This document shows, piece by piece, positions 7,385 through 16,332 of a DNA stretch of 64,000 bases. Numbering within the stretch: position 1 is the first letter of the stretch; every line of letters starts with the position of its first letter. Origin of the DNA: an uncultured Corynebacterium sp. (lineage in GTDB: Bacteria; Actinomycetota; Actinomycetes; Mycobacteriales; Mycobacteriaceae); assembly GCF_946998835.1 (NCBI RefSeq), contig NZ_CAMQAZ010000005.1, positions 56,471 through 120,470 of the forward strand. The letters are read 5' to 3'. Both the position numbers and the translations under genes were made by a program. The notes beneath the pieces are model-generated. The model was not told the origin of the DNA. It saw only the letters and a program-made list of their open reading frames with translations, and did no database searches.

Positions 7385-8677
7385 CTATCCCCACGCTGCA
7401 GCCACACCGGCAATATGGCGATCGAGCCGCTCTACACGCGACTCCGTCATCGACGCCAGCTGGTCAACAATCACCCGCAGCCGCGCTTGGTCACTCTCCG
7501 CGCGGGAATAGAGCCACTGGAACATCGGATCAAGCGTTCCCGGAGCACCCTCCTGCAGATACTCGGCCACCCGGAAAAGGCGATCGCGCTCACGCTCCTG
7601 ACGGCGAATATGACGCGGAAGATCCATCACATACAGCACGGCGATGGTCTTCAGCATGGTGACCTCGGCCAGAATCGAGCTGGGCACGGCAAGGTCCGCG
7701 TCGTAACGCCCGAGCGGAAGCGTCGACCCGGAGGCAGCACGCGTACCCGCGACGGAAGCCGTGACGAAGCGGCCAACCAGCTCCGAGGTCATCCGTTTCA
7801 GCGCGACCAGCGAGCGCAGTGAACCGTCGTAGGACGCCGCAGCGGAGACCACCGGCAAGCTGGCAAGACGCCCGGCAGCTTCGACGAGCTCCGCTGGATC
7901 GCCACCGAATGCGGCAGCGCCCTTGTCAGCGAGCGCGGCCAGTTCCACCGTGTCCCACAGAACGCCAAGGTCAACGCGGCCAGAGACGATGCCATCCTCG
8001 ACATCGTGGACGGAATAGGCGACATCGTCAGACCAGTCCATAATCTGCGCCTCAAGACACTGCTTGCCGTGCGGAACGCCCTGGCGAATCCACTGCAGAA
8101 TCGCGGCATCTTCCTGATAGGCGCCGTACTTGTGCCGCAGCTGACCATCGGGACCGATTGGTGTCCACGGGTACTTACAGGCTGCATCGAGCGCCGCCCG
8201 AGTGAGATTGAGTCCGCAGGGCTCCCCTGTGCCATCGAGCACCTTCGGCTCAAGTCGAGTGAGAATACGCAACGTCTGCGCGTTGCCCTCGAACCCGCCG
8301 CAACCAGCGGCGATCTCATTGAGGGCGCGTTCGCCGTTATGACCATACGGTGGGTGCCCAATGTCATGCGTCAGGCCGGCCAGCTCCGCAAGATCTTCAT
8401 CAGCACCGAGCTCGCTGGCAATTCCACGGGAAATCTGCGCGACCTCCAGCGAGTGAGTCAGGCGCGTGCGCGGAGTATCGCCCTCCCCTGGCCCCACGAC
8501 CTGGGTTTTGTCCGCCAGTCTGCGCAGCGCTGCGGAGTGCAAAACGCGGGCGCGATCTCGTGCAAACGCCGCCCGATGAGATTCCAAGGATTGCACCCCG
8601 GGCAGCAACGACTGCTTCGGAGACTCCTCAACAATACGGGCAAGTTCAAAAGATGAATACGAAAATTTACCGGCCAC
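7385..8677 (-). CDS. dgt: dGTPase-like HD phosphohydrolase
   Basis: 430 residues. An HD-domain triphosphohydrolase that splits dNTPs, classically dGTP, to deoxynucleoside and triphosphate. Metal-binding HD elements are visible: RLTHSLEVAQ (about 72), GLTHDIGHPPYGHNGE (about 98-113) and WSDDVAYSVHDVED (about 213). The C-terminal region is typical of the actinobacterial type. The start is GTG at 8677 (MAGKFSYSSFE); no strong ribosome-binding site is visible. It sits between the RNase and the TPM protein and is divergent from the latter with only 28 bp between the starts, so the promoters must overlap the coding ends. Confidence 0.9.
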   Translation of the reverse strand: MAGKFSYSSFELARIVEESPKQSLLPGVQSLESHRAAFARDRARVLHSAALRRLADKTQVVGPGEGDTPRTRLTHSLEVAQISRGIASELGADEDLAELAGLTHDIGHPPYGHNGERALNEIAAGCGGFEGNAQTLRILTRLEPKVLDGTGEPCGLNLTRAALDAACKYPWTPIGPDGQLRHKYGAYQEDAAILQWIRQGVPHGKQCLEAQIMDWSDDVAYSVHDVEDGIVSGRVDLGVLWDTVELAALADKGAAAFGGDPAELVEAAGRLASLPVVSAAASYDGSLRSLVALKRMTSELVGRFVTASVAGTRAASGSTLPLGRYDADLAVPSSILAEVTMLKTIAVLYVMDLPRHIRRQERERDRLFRVAEYLQEGAPGTLDPMFQWLYSRAESDQARLRVIVDQLASMTESRVERLDRHIAGVAAAWG

Positions 8678-8705
8678 GTAATTATTCTTACGTATCCTTG
8701 TAGAT

Positions 8706-10730
8706 ATGTCTGACAGGAATCGCGTGTTTCGCCCCCTTTACCTTGCCGCATCGGGTGCTTTCCTCGGCCTGAGCATGCCTCTAATCACTGCTGCACTACC
8801 GACCCAACCGCCGGTTCATGCACCCGCTTCACTTCTGGCAATCGCGCCGTCAGCATCGCTCGCACATGCTGAGGCGCCAACGGACGTATCCGGTGAGGTG
8901 GCCGATCTCGCCGGCGTTTTGAACGGCGGTGAGGAAGCTCGTCTGAAGGAACAGATTCAGCAGCTTAAGACGGATAAGCGACTCCTGTTCTCGGTGTATT
9001 ACATCAAGAGTTTCGACGGCATTCAGGGCGAGCAGTGGGCGCAGCAGGCTTGGGAGCACCTCGGCGCTGCCGACAACCGCGGTGTCCTCGTCGTCGCGGT
9101 GGAAGACCGCAACCTCGGCGCTTTCGTCGGCAATTCCTTCCCCAGCAATGCGGAAGCTGTCAACAGTGCAGCTCAAGGGCAGCTGCTAGAGGGCGATAAC
9201 TGGGCGGCTGCGGGTGAAGCTGCCATCGCCGAGGCAGGCGGTGGCAGCGGCTCCGCCGGTGGGTGGGCACTCGGCGCCGGCCTGGGTGGTGCCGCCGTCG
9301 TCGGTGGTACCACCTGGGCCGTGGGCCGCCGCAATAAGAAGAAGCGGGATGAGGAGGAAATCGCTCGTGGCCGCAACATCGACCCCGAGGATGTCTCTTC
9401 GCTGGACTCGCTGAGCACCAGCTCGCTCGACGTTCTCGCACACGATGAAATTGTCAGTACCGATGAGTCCATCCGCAAGGCCAGCACCGAACTAGACCTC
9501 GCTCGCGGTGAGTTCGGCACCGAGCGCATCCGCAGCTTCGACAACGCGCTGAAGCACTCCCGCTCCACGCTCGAGCGCGCGTTTACGCTCCGCCAACAGC
9601 TTGACGACGGCTCCGTGACCGACGAGATCGAGCGGCGCAGTGTTCTACTGGAGATTATCTCCACTTGTGGTGTTGCCGATGATCAGCTCGACGGCGAGGC
9701 GGAGAATTTCCAGAAGCTCCGCCAGGAGCTGATGAATGCGGAAGAGACCATCGGGAAGCTCACCCAGCGCAGCATCGAACTGCGCTCCCGTATGCCGCGT
9801 GCCAGCGAGATTCTCGAAGGTCTGCGCGCGCGCTATGAAGAGCAAATGCTCAGTTCGGTCACCGATAATGTCGACATGGCCACAGAGCACCTGAATCAGG
9901 CAGAGCAGTCCATGGCTGAGGCCCGCCGCATGGCTGATTTGCCCGCTGGTCAGCAGAGCGGTCTGATTGATGCACTGTCAACTACCGACTTTGCTCTCGC
10001 CCAGGCAGATAGCCTATTGGGTGCCATTGAACACGCTGATAGTGATATTCAAGCGGCTGTCGCCGGGCTGTCCTCCCTCATCGCGGAGGTACGCGGCGAA
10101 ATCGACGAGGCTTCGCACCTGATGTCTGCACCTCAGGGAGCTAACATCAACCGCGAGCGTCTCAATGCGGCCATTGAAGCTGGCCGTGAGGCACTCGGTG
10201 TTGCGGCCAATAAGTCCGATGTGGATCCGCTGAGTTCGTGGACCGCGCTGACCGATGCCGATGAGTTGCTCGACGAGGCACTGGACTCCGCGCGTGACAA
10301 GGCTGCGTCGTTTGCTCGCGCTACCGCCACCTTGCAGCACAGCATGCAGGATGCCGACAATCACATCCGCGCTGCAGCTGATTTGATTGCTACTCGTCGT
10401 CGCGTGGTCGGCGCTGAAGCTCGTACCCGCCTCGCGGAGGCGCAGCGCGCCTACAGTTCCGCCCAGGGCTTGGCCAATGATGACCCGCGAAAGGCTCTGG
10501 CCTACGCACGCCGTGCCCGCAAGCTCGCCGCCGAGGCTGCGGACCTGGCCCGTCGGGATATCCGTCGCTACCAGAACCAGCGCCGCGGTGGCGGAAGTAA
10601 CGGTTCAATGGTTGCCGGCATGGTGCTGGGCAGCATGCTCAGCAACAACAGCGGCTTTGGCGGCAGCGTCGGAGGATTCGGTGGAGGTTCTAGCCGTCCA
10701 GGCGGCTCCGGCAGCACCATGGGCTTCTAG
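8706..10730 (+). CDS. TPM-domain exported protein with long coiled-coil region
   Basis: 674 residues. The signal peptide (1-~55, hydrophobic, ending near SLAHAEA) is followed by a TPM domain (about 60-175: DVSGEVADLAGVL, then FSVYYIKSFDG, then NRGVLVVAVEDR). A Gly/Ala transmembrane segment (about 180-205) and basic RRNKKKRDEE mark entry to the cytoplasm. A long Glu/Arg/Ala-rich helical region with coiled-coil character (about 215-630) ends in a Gly/Ser/Phe-rich tail (GFGGSVGGFGGG). TPM domains occur in membrane-associated quality-control proteins; the precise role here is unknown. This is the usual neighbour of dgt and glyS in corynebacteria as I recall it. Confidence 0.85.
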   Translation: MSDRNRVFRPLYLAASGAFLGLSMPLITAALPTQPPVHAPASLLAIAPSASLAHAEAPTDVSGEVADLAGVLNGGEEARLKEQIQQLKTDKRLLFSVYYIKSFDGIQGEQWAQQAWEHLGAADNRGVLVVAVEDRNLGAFVGNSFPSNAEAVNSAAQGQLLEGDNWAAAGEAAIAEAGGGSGSAGGWALGAGLGGAAVVGGTTWAVGRRNKKKRDEEEIARGRNIDPEDVSSLDSLSTSSLDVLAHDEIVSTDESIRKASTELDLARGEFGTERIRSFDNALKHSRSTLERAFTLRQQLDDGSVTDEIERRSVLLEIISTCGVADDQLDGEAENFQKLRQELMNAEETIGKLTQRSIELRSRMPRASEILEGLRARYEEQMLSSVTDNVDMATEHLNQAEQSMAEARRMADLPAGQQSGLIDALSTTDFALAQADSLLGAIEHADSDIQAAVAGLSSLIAEVRGEIDEASHLMSAPQGANINRERLNAAIEAGREALGVAANKSDVDPLSSWTALTDADELLDEALDSARDKAASFARATATLQHSMQDADNHIRAAADLIATRRRVVGAEARTRLAEAQRAYSSAQGLANDDPRKALAYARRARKLAAEAADLARRDIRRYQNQRRGGGSNGSMVAGMVLGSMLSNNSGFGGSVGGFGGGSSRPGGSGSTMGF

Positions 10731-10799
10731 GCGCCCGCACCGCATCACCCCGCACCGTATGAACCCCAACGGCTGGATACGACAACCGACCGCAGGATT

Positions 10800-11216
10800 C
10801 TAGATTCGCACCTGACGTGGCCCATCCACGGACCACGTCGCCAAGGCGGCGGCAAGGAGCCAGTCGTCGAGGTTATCCCGGAGGTCTCCCTCCCCGGCAT
10901 AGACACCAAAACACCCGCGCCCGAGACTGTCCTCTCGGATGATTCGGGCGAGCTCATAGCCCGGTCGCTCGCTGTCGAAGACTGTGCGGATTCCTCGTCC
11001 TTCACTGACCAGAACGAAGGAAACTTCTTCGTCCGGGCTCGTCATGACCAGCGTGCTAGTGCTCAAGAACCGGGCTTTTACCTGCCAACGACGCCCTTGC
11101 GGCGATATCACCCAGAAAGCACTAAAGACCCCGTCCTGACAGTTCCAGCCGTCGGACAGGGTCTTTTTGCTCTCGTCGTAAACGACGCCGTCTGCAATAG
11201 TTGCTACACGATCCAC
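10800..11216 (-). CDS. Hypothetical protein coupled to the glyS group
   Basis: About 138 residues, no recognised domain. It looks like a compact alpha/beta protein (WQVKARFLSTSTLVMTSPDEEVSFVLVSEG). The start is uncertain: GTG 11216 is used, and TTG 11222 is also in frame. Either way it overlaps the tail of the upstream membrane protein gene, which argues for translational coupling. It lies last in a three-gene set glyS / membrane protein / this gene. Both orphans share short motifs of the type RVFSTVASDRD or RTVFDSERP and may be related, which I infer only from similar style. Confidence 0.6.
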   Translation of the reverse strand: MDRVATIADGVVYDESKKTLSDGWNCQDGVFSAFWVISPQGRRWQVKARFLSTSTLVMTSPDEEVSFVLVSEGRGIRTVFDSERPGYELARIIREDSLGRGCFGVYAGEGDLRDNLDDWLLAAALATWSVDGPRQVRI

Positions 11217-11773
11217 ACCCAAATCATATAGGCAATGAGCACAAGCAAGCAGACAGTGAGAATCCAGCTTGAGGAGACCATGCGGGACTCCAGCACTCGG
11301 CGGGCACTGTAGACCAGGAAGATCTTCTCCTCTTCCGGCAGCGCACGGCCCTCATCGGTGTCGAACTGCACCTCTGCGTGGCGCACGCCGCGCGACGCAC
11401 CGGTGAACTGGCCCCATTTCTCGCCGGTCTTCGCATTCTCGATCACGTAGTTCGTCGAGCCCTCACACACCAACTTTCCTTCAGGACGATCCGGCCCAAA
11501 GGTCACTGAGAGCTGCTTGGCTCGCGAAATCTTGTCACGGTCAGACGCAACGGTCGAGAACACACGGCCGTCGGGAAGCGTGGCGGAAACACGGTGATCA
11601 GCAGAGGCGTCAATGACCCACTCCCCTTCCGGGGTGTTGAGGCGATCGCCCTGCTCATCACGAATATAGGTGCCGATTTCGGCGCTTTCCTTCAGAATCG
11701 GCCAAGTCTGCTCGGACTTTTCCCGAGAGCCATCGCCGAGACTATAGGACTCCCAAAAAACTTCTTCGGCCAT
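11204..11773 (-). CDS. Hypothetical tail-anchored membrane protein
   Basis: 189 residues; a soluble beta-rich body with a single C-terminal transmembrane helix (SWILTVCLLVLIAYMIWVWIV), so probably tail-anchored with its bulk in the cytoplasm. No family is recognised. Its ATG shares one base with the glyS stop (TAATG), so it is translated by coupling with glycyl-tRNA synthetase, and its own tail overlaps the next gene. Function unknown. Confidence 0.7.
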   Translation of the reverse strand: MAEEVFWESYSLGDGSREKSEQTWPILKESAEIGTYIRDEQGDRLNTPEGEWVIDASADHRVSATLPDGRVFSTVASDRDKISRAKQLSVTFGPDRPEGKLVCEGSTNYVIENAKTGEKWGQFTGASRGVRHAEVQFDTDEGRALPEEEKIFLVYSARRVLESRMVSSSWILTVCLLVLIAYMIWVWIV

Positions 11774-13158
11774 TAGCAGCCCACCAGGCGACCGGCGAGG
11801 TAGCTCTCCAGCTCGTCAATCTTGACGCGCTCCTGCTCCATGGTGTCACGGTCACGGACAGTCACGGCGTTGTCCTCCAGGGAATCGAAGTCAACGGTGA
11901 CACAGTACGGTGTACCAATCTCATCCTGGCGGCGGTAACGACGGCCGATGGCGCCGGAGGTGTCGTAGTCGACCGCCCAGTGCTGGCGCAGCTTATCGGC
12001 GACAGCCTCAGCGGTCGGAGTCAGGGTGTCCTTCTTCGACAGCGGCAGAACGGCAACCTTAACCGGCGACAGGCGCGGATCCAGCTTCAGCACGGTACGG
12101 GTATCAGTGCCGCCCTTTGCGTTCGGGACCTCTTCTTCGGTGTATGCATCGCACAAGAAGGCCATCAGAGCGCGGGTCAGACCGAAGGACGGCTCGATGA
12201 CATATGGGACGTACTTTTCGCCGGTGACCTGGTCATGGTAGCGCAGGTCCTCCTTGGAGTGCTCGATGTGGCAGCCGAGGTCGTAGTCGGTGCGGTTGGC
12301 CACACCCATCAGCTCGCCCCACTCGTTGCCCTGGAAGTGGAAGCGGTACTCGAAGTCGATTGTGCGTGCAGAGTAGTGCGCGCGCTCATCCTTCGGAACG
12401 TCGAACTGACGCATGTTCTCCGGGTTAACGCCCAGGTCAATGAACCAGTTCCAGCAGGCGTCGACCCATTCATCGAACTTCTCTTCAGCTTGGTCCGGTG
12501 CGACGAAGTACTCAATCTCCATCTGCTCGAACTCGCGAGTACGGAAGATGAAGTTACCCGGGGTGATCTCGTTGCGGAATGCCTTACCGGTCTGGCCGAT
12601 ACCGAACGGCGGCTTCATACGAGCCGTGGTCATGACATTCTTGAAGTTGACGAAGATGCCCTGGGCGGTCTCCGGGCGCATGTAGTGCAGACCCTGCTCG
12701 TTGTCGACCGGGCCGAGGAAGGTCTTCATCAGACCAGAGAACATCTGTGGCTCAGTCCAATTACCCGGCTGACCGGTCTCCGGGTCCGGAACATCTGCCA
12801 GACCATTGGCCGGCGGGTGACCGTGCTTGGCCTCGTAGGCCTCCAGCAGGTGGTCAGCGCGGTAGCGCTTGTGGGTGTGCAGGGACTCCACCAGCGGGTC
12901 GGTGAAGGTAGCGACGTGACCGGATGCTTCCCAGACCTGGCGCGGCAGGATAATGGAGGAATCCAGGCCAACAACATCCTTGCGGCCAGTGACGAAGGTC
13001 TTCCACCACTGGCGCTTGATGTTTTCCTTCAGCTCCACACCCAGGGGACCGTAGTCCCATGCCGAGCGGGTACCGCCGTAAATTTCACCACACGGGTAAA
13101 CGAATCCCCTGCGCTTACACAGGTTGGCGACGGTATCGACAACTGACTTAGGTGCCAC
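11773..13158 (-). CDS. glyS: Glycine-tRNA ligase (alpha2 type)
   Basis: 461 residues, class II synthetase of the single-chain homodimer type found in actinobacteria. Visible are the N-terminal CKRRGFVYPCGEIYGG, class II motif 2 (FRNEITPGNFIFRTREFEQMEIEYF), the glycine-binding PETAQGIFVNF and motif 3 (EPSFGLTRALMAFL). The C-terminal anticodon-binding domain contains PVKVAVLPLSKK. The start is GTG 13158 with AAGGAG 11 bp upstream. The stop overlaps the following gene by one base. It is divergent from zur, whose product in corynebacteria manages zinc; nothing in the 190-bp spacer resembles a T-box. Confidence 0.95.
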   Translation of the reverse strand: MAPKSVVDTVANLCKRRGFVYPCGEIYGGTRSAWDYGPLGVELKENIKRQWWKTFVTGRKDVVGLDSSIILPRQVWEASGHVATFTDPLVESLHTHKRYRADHLLEAYEAKHGHPPANGLADVPDPETGQPGNWTEPQMFSGLMKTFLGPVDNEQGLHYMRPETAQGIFVNFKNVMTTARMKPPFGIGQTGKAFRNEITPGNFIFRTREFEQMEIEYFVAPDQAEEKFDEWVDACWNWFIDLGVNPENMRQFDVPKDERAHYSARTIDFEYRFHFQGNEWGELMGVANRTDYDLGCHIEHSKEDLRYHDQVTGEKYVPYVIEPSFGLTRALMAFLCDAYTEEEVPNAKGGTDTRTVLKLDPRLSPVKVAVLPLSKKDTLTPTAEAVADKLRQHWAVDYDTSGAIGRRYRRQDEIGTPYCVTVDFDSLEDNAVTVRDRDTMEQERVKIDELESYLAGRLVGC

Positions 13159-13349
13159 GGTCTAGACCACTCCTTATAAATGGCTTTGTATCGCACACCG
13201 CACGGATTTTCCGGGCATTCAATTTAGCCCGCTACGCACAGCGAACGACTTAACGAAAAGCAAAATGTCCCGGCCTTCAGAAGACCAGTTAAAAGTTCCC
13301 CTACACTCTAGCGCATCTTCTCCAACCGATACCGGGTAGTGTCATTTAC

Positions 13350-13862
13350 ATGGCTGGCGAAGATATGCACGAAGTTGGTTCTGGCGAAAACTCTCGTAGT
13401 GCGGGCTCCCCTGCTAGCTCTGGGGCACACGCCTCCGCACGACCGACCGCCACCCGCATCGGCCAGCGCAACACTCGTCAGCGTCGTGCTGTCGTGTCAA
13501 TCATGAGTGAGGCACCGAACTTCCGCTCCGCGGCTGACATCCATAAGTCGCTGACGGAACGTGGGGACAAAGTCGGCTTGACGACGGTCTATCGCACACT
13601 CCAGTCCCTTGCGGAATTGGACATCGTCGATGTGCTGCACAACGCCTCCGGGGAGGCACTCTACCGACTGTGCGGTGACCACCACCATCATCACCTGGTG
13701 TGCACTGATTGCGGCGCCACCGTTGAGGTCGCCGGCGGTCCTGTCGAACAGTGGGCGCACAATTTGGCGCAGGAGCACGGTTTTAGCCTGACCGGCCATA
13801 CTGCCGAGGTCTTCGGGCTGTGTGGGGACTGCCAGAAGAAGCAGCCCAGCTCTCACAAATAA
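13350..13862 (+). CDS. zur: Fur-family zinc uptake regulator Zur
   Basis: 170 residues. The winged-helix DNA-binding domain (about 37-110: TRQRRAVVSIMSEAPNFRSAADIH through GLTTVYRTLQSLAELD) is followed by a His-rich metal site (CGDHHHHHLVC) and two structural Cys pairs (CTDCG and CGDCQ) for zinc. Zur represses zinc uptake genes when zinc is plentiful. The first ~36 residues (MAGEDMHEVGSGENSRSAG) are a Ser/Ala-rich extension absent from most Fur proteins, so the true start may lie further in. It is convergent with uppS, with 5 bp between stops. A copy of the GCTTGACGACG motif lies within it at 13576. Confidence 0.9.
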   Translation: MAGEDMHEVGSGENSRSAGSPASSGAHASARPTATRIGQRNTRQRRAVVSIMSEAPNFRSAADIHKSLTERGDKVGLTTVYRTLQSLAELDIVDVLHNASGEALYRLCGDHHHHHLVCTDCGATVEVAGGPVEQWAHNLAQEHGFSLTGHTAEVFGLCGDCQKKQPSSHK

Positions 13863-13867
13863 CGCCT

Positions 13868-14590
13868 CTAGGCCTTGCCGAACCTGCGGTCACGCTTGGC
13901 GTATTCCACCACGGCGGCACGCATGTCATCCCGGCCGAAATCCGGGAACAGTTTGTCCTGGTAGACCATCTCCGCATACGCGGACTGCCAAATCAGGAAG
14001 TTCGACGTCCGCTGCTCGCCCGACGGCCGCAGGAAGAGATCGACATCCGGCATGGTCGGCTCGTCCAGGAACTGCGCGAAAGAATCCTCAGTCAGGTCGT
14101 ATTCGCTGAGCTCCCCCGCGGCTGCCCGACGAGCAATCTCTTTCGCAGCGTCAACAATTTCAGCGCGGCCACCGTAGTTGACGCACATGTACAGAGTCAG
14201 CGCGTCATTATCCTTCGTCTGCTCCTCGGCAATCTCGAGTTCCTTAATCACCGAGCGCCACAGACGCGGACGACGTCCCGCCCAGCGCACGCGAACATTC
14301 TTCGAATCCAGCTCATCACGACGTCGACGCAGTACGTCACGGTTAAAGCCCATGAGGAAACGGACCTCATCGACCGAACGGCGCCAATTTTCCGTGGAAA
14401 ACGCATAAGCCGACAGGTGCTTGACACCCATCTCCAGGCAGGCATCGACGCACTCCATCAGTACGGCTTCGCCGCGCTTATGCCCCTCAGTGCGCTTGAG
14501 CCCACGCTGCTGCGCCCATCTACCATTGCCATCCATCACGAGCGCGATGTGATTGGGCACGAATTGCTGCGGTACAGGAGGATTCAACAC
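13868..14590 (-). CDS. uppS: Polyprenyl diphosphate synthase (UppS family)
   Basis: 240 residues. A cis-prenyltransferase that adds isopentenyl units to make the C50/C55 lipid carrier for cell-wall synthesis. Signature elements: HIALVMDGNGRWAQQRG (catalytic Asp in MDGNGRW), HLSAYAFSTENW, MCVNYGGR and the C-terminal DVDLFLRPSGEQRTSNFL. GTG 14590 is the annotated-style start, but AGGAGG sits only one base before it; the TTG at codon 2 would have better spacing. This is the last gene of the eleven-gene minus-strand run. Confidence 0.93.
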   Translation of the reverse strand: MLNPPVPQQFVPNHIALVMDGNGRWAQQRGLKRTEGHKRGEAVLMECVDACLEMGVKHLSAYAFSTENWRRSVDEVRFLMGFNRDVLRRRRDELDSKNVRVRWAGRRPRLWRSVIKELEIAEEQTKDNDALTLYMCVNYGGRAEIVDAAKEIARRAAAGELSEYDLTEDSFAQFLDEPTMPDVDLFLRPSGEQRTSNFLIWQSAYAEMVYQDKLFPDFGRDDMRAAVVEYAKRDRRFGKA

Positions 14591-14618
14591 GCCTCCTATT
14601 GTGCCCCAACGCTACTGT

Positions 14619-15368
14619 TTACTGCCAAAAAGCATCCACATGTTCTAGCGCCGGCACCCGGCGGCCAAGGTAGTACTGCAGGTACTTCGCCGTCAGGGTA
14701 CGCGCCGTCGCCATTCGCCCCTCAAATTCGCTTGACGACGTATCGATGCCCGACCACTGCTCATGAGCAAGTTGCCACATCAGATGCAGAACCTCAGTCG
14801 ACGGAGTATCTGCACCCGGTGGCCGGCAGTTAGTACACACTGCTCCACCCAGCGCGGGGGAAAAAGCATGATGAGGCCCAGCCTTTCCACAGCCAGCGCA
14901 TTCAAAGAGACTCGGCTGCCAACCAGCTTGCGCCATTGCCCGCAGGATGTAGGAGGTCAGCAACAAATCGGGACGATGCCGCCCGACCGCAATATCATCG
15001 AGCGACTGTGTGGTGAGATCCCACAATTCGGGAGCTGGCACTTGCTCCTCGCCGACAATACGTTCGGCAACGTCCAGGACTGCACACGCACAGGTGTAGC
15101 GCGCATAGTCGTCGACAAGCGGTGCCGCCCACGTGCGCACAGTATCCGCGCCCGCGATGGTGGACAGCCCACGACGTGGATAGATGTTGACATCCACGTC
15201 GACGAATGGCGACAGGCGGGAGCCGAAGCGGCTCTTCGCGCGGCGTACCCCTTTGGCGACACCGCGGACGAGACCGTGGTCGCGGGTGAAAAGGACGATG
15301 ATGCGGTCGGCTTCGCTGAGGTCGTAGCGGCGTACGACCAGCGCACGGTCGCGATACGGCTCGACCAA
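14619..15368 (-). CDS. recO: DNA repair protein RecO
   Basis: 249 residues. RecO works with RecR to load RecA onto SSB-coated DNA. The N-terminal OB fold (YRDRALVVRRYDLSEADRIIVLFTRDHG) is followed by the helical domain with a Cys4 zinc site (ECAGCG near 155 and CTNCRPPG near 177). The start is TTG 15368, four bases after the era stop, with AAAGAA upstream. Gene order era-recO-uppS is typical for actinobacteria. A GCTTGACGACG copy occurs antisense to the coding strand at 14728. Confidence 0.93.
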   Translation of the reverse strand: MVEPYRDRALVVRRYDLSEADRIIVLFTRDHGLVRGVAKGVRRAKSRFGSRLSPFVDVDVNIYPRRGLSTIAGADTVRTWAAPLVDDYARYTCACAVLDVAERIVGEEQVPAPELWDLTTQSLDDIAVGRHRPDLLLTSYILRAMAQAGWQPSLFECAGCGKAGPHHAFSPALGGAVCTNCRPPGADTPSTEVLHLMWQLAHEQWSGIDTSSSEFEGRMATARTLTAKYLQYYLGRRVPALEHVDAFWQ

Positions 15369-15372
15369 TTCT

Positions 15373-16332
15373 TTAGAATCCCAACTTGCCCAGCTGCTTC
15401 GGGTCCGACTGCCAGTCCTTCAACACCTTTACCCGCAGGTCAAGATAGACATTCTGGCCGAGCAGCGCGATGAGCTCCTTGCGGGCCTTGTGAATGGTGG
15501 TGCCCATGCGTCGACCGTCGCGCCCCATGAGAATGGACTTCTGCCCTGGGCGTTCGACATAGATTACGGCGTGGACGTCGAGCACACCCTCCCGGTCCTG
15601 GCTCGGCAGCACCTCATCAATCTGAACTGCCACGGAGTGCGGCAACTCATCGCGCAGACCACCGAGAGCGGCCTCGCGAATCAGCTCTGCCATGCGGGTA
15701 TGCAGATCCTCGTCGGTGATGTGATCCTTCGGGTACAGACGCGGCCCCTCCGGCAGCTGGGAAGCCATGACATCAATCAGTGTATTGATGTTCTCGCCGG
15801 ACTTCGACGACAGCGGCACCAGCTCGGCATCCGGTCCGAGCAGCTCCTGCAGCTCAATTAGGCGCTCGATAATGGTGTCTCGCGAAACCTTATCCACCTT
15901 GGACACAATGCCCATGATGTTCTTGCAACCCTTGGAGACGTTCTCGTAAATCCAGCGGTCGCCGGGACCAATTTTCTCATCGGCAGGAACGACCACCGCA
16001 ACCAAGTCCACATCCGAATAGGTTTCCTGAACCATGTCATTCAGGCGCTCACCGAGCAGCGTGCGCGGCTTGTGCAGCCCCGGCGTATCCACGACGACAA
16101 TCTGGCAGTTGTCGCGGTGAACCACACCGCGCACCGGGTGGCGCGTGGTTTCCGGCTGGTTCGCCGTAATGGCGATTTTCTCGCCCACCAGCGCATTGGT
16201 CAGCGTGGACTTGCCGGTGTTCGGACGCCCCACAATGGAAACGAACCCGGAGCGAAAGCCCTCCGGCGCGCTGTAATCATCAGCATCGCCGCCGAGTCCG
16301 GCATTGGCCAGCATGTCATCAAGATTGCCCAT
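15373..16332 (-). CDS. era: GTPase Era
   Basis: 319 residues. Binds the 3' end of 16S rRNA and assists small-subunit assembly. GTPase motifs: G1 GRPNTGKST (35-43), G2 around ETTRHPVRG, G3 DTPG and G4 SKVD, followed by a C-terminal KH domain (about 210-310) with DRRMGTTIHKARKEL. ATG 16332 is chosen (MGNLDDMLANAGLGGD): GAAGAAGA lies just upstream and the longer open frame is out-of-frame CorC-like gene sequence. It overlaps that upstream gene by 14 bp. The first 25 residues are an Asp/Gly-rich extension. Confidence 0.94.
   Translation of the reverse strand: MGNLDDMLANAGLGGDADDYSAPEGFRSGFVSIVGRPNTGKSTLTNALVGEKIAITANQPETTRHPVRGVVHRDNCQIVVVDTPGLHKPRTLLGERLNDMVQETYSDVDLVAVVVPADEKIGPGDRWIYENVSKGCKNIMGIVSKVDKVSRDTIIERLIELQELLGPDAELVPLSSKSGENINTLIDVMASQLPEGPRLYPKDHITDEDLHTRMAELIREAALGGLRDELPHSVAVQIDEVLPSQDREGVLDVHAVIYVERPGQKSILMGRDGRRMGTTIHKARKELIALLGQNVYLDLRVKVLKDWQSDPKQLGKLGF

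Noticed and set aside
11174..11187. CGTCGTAAACGACG palindrome as an operator
   Set aside because: It lies inside a coding frame, has no T/A-rich context and does not match the repeated 11-mer.
13159..13349. T-box leader before glyS
   Set aside because: No T-box sequence or specifier loop is visible in the 190-bp spacer.
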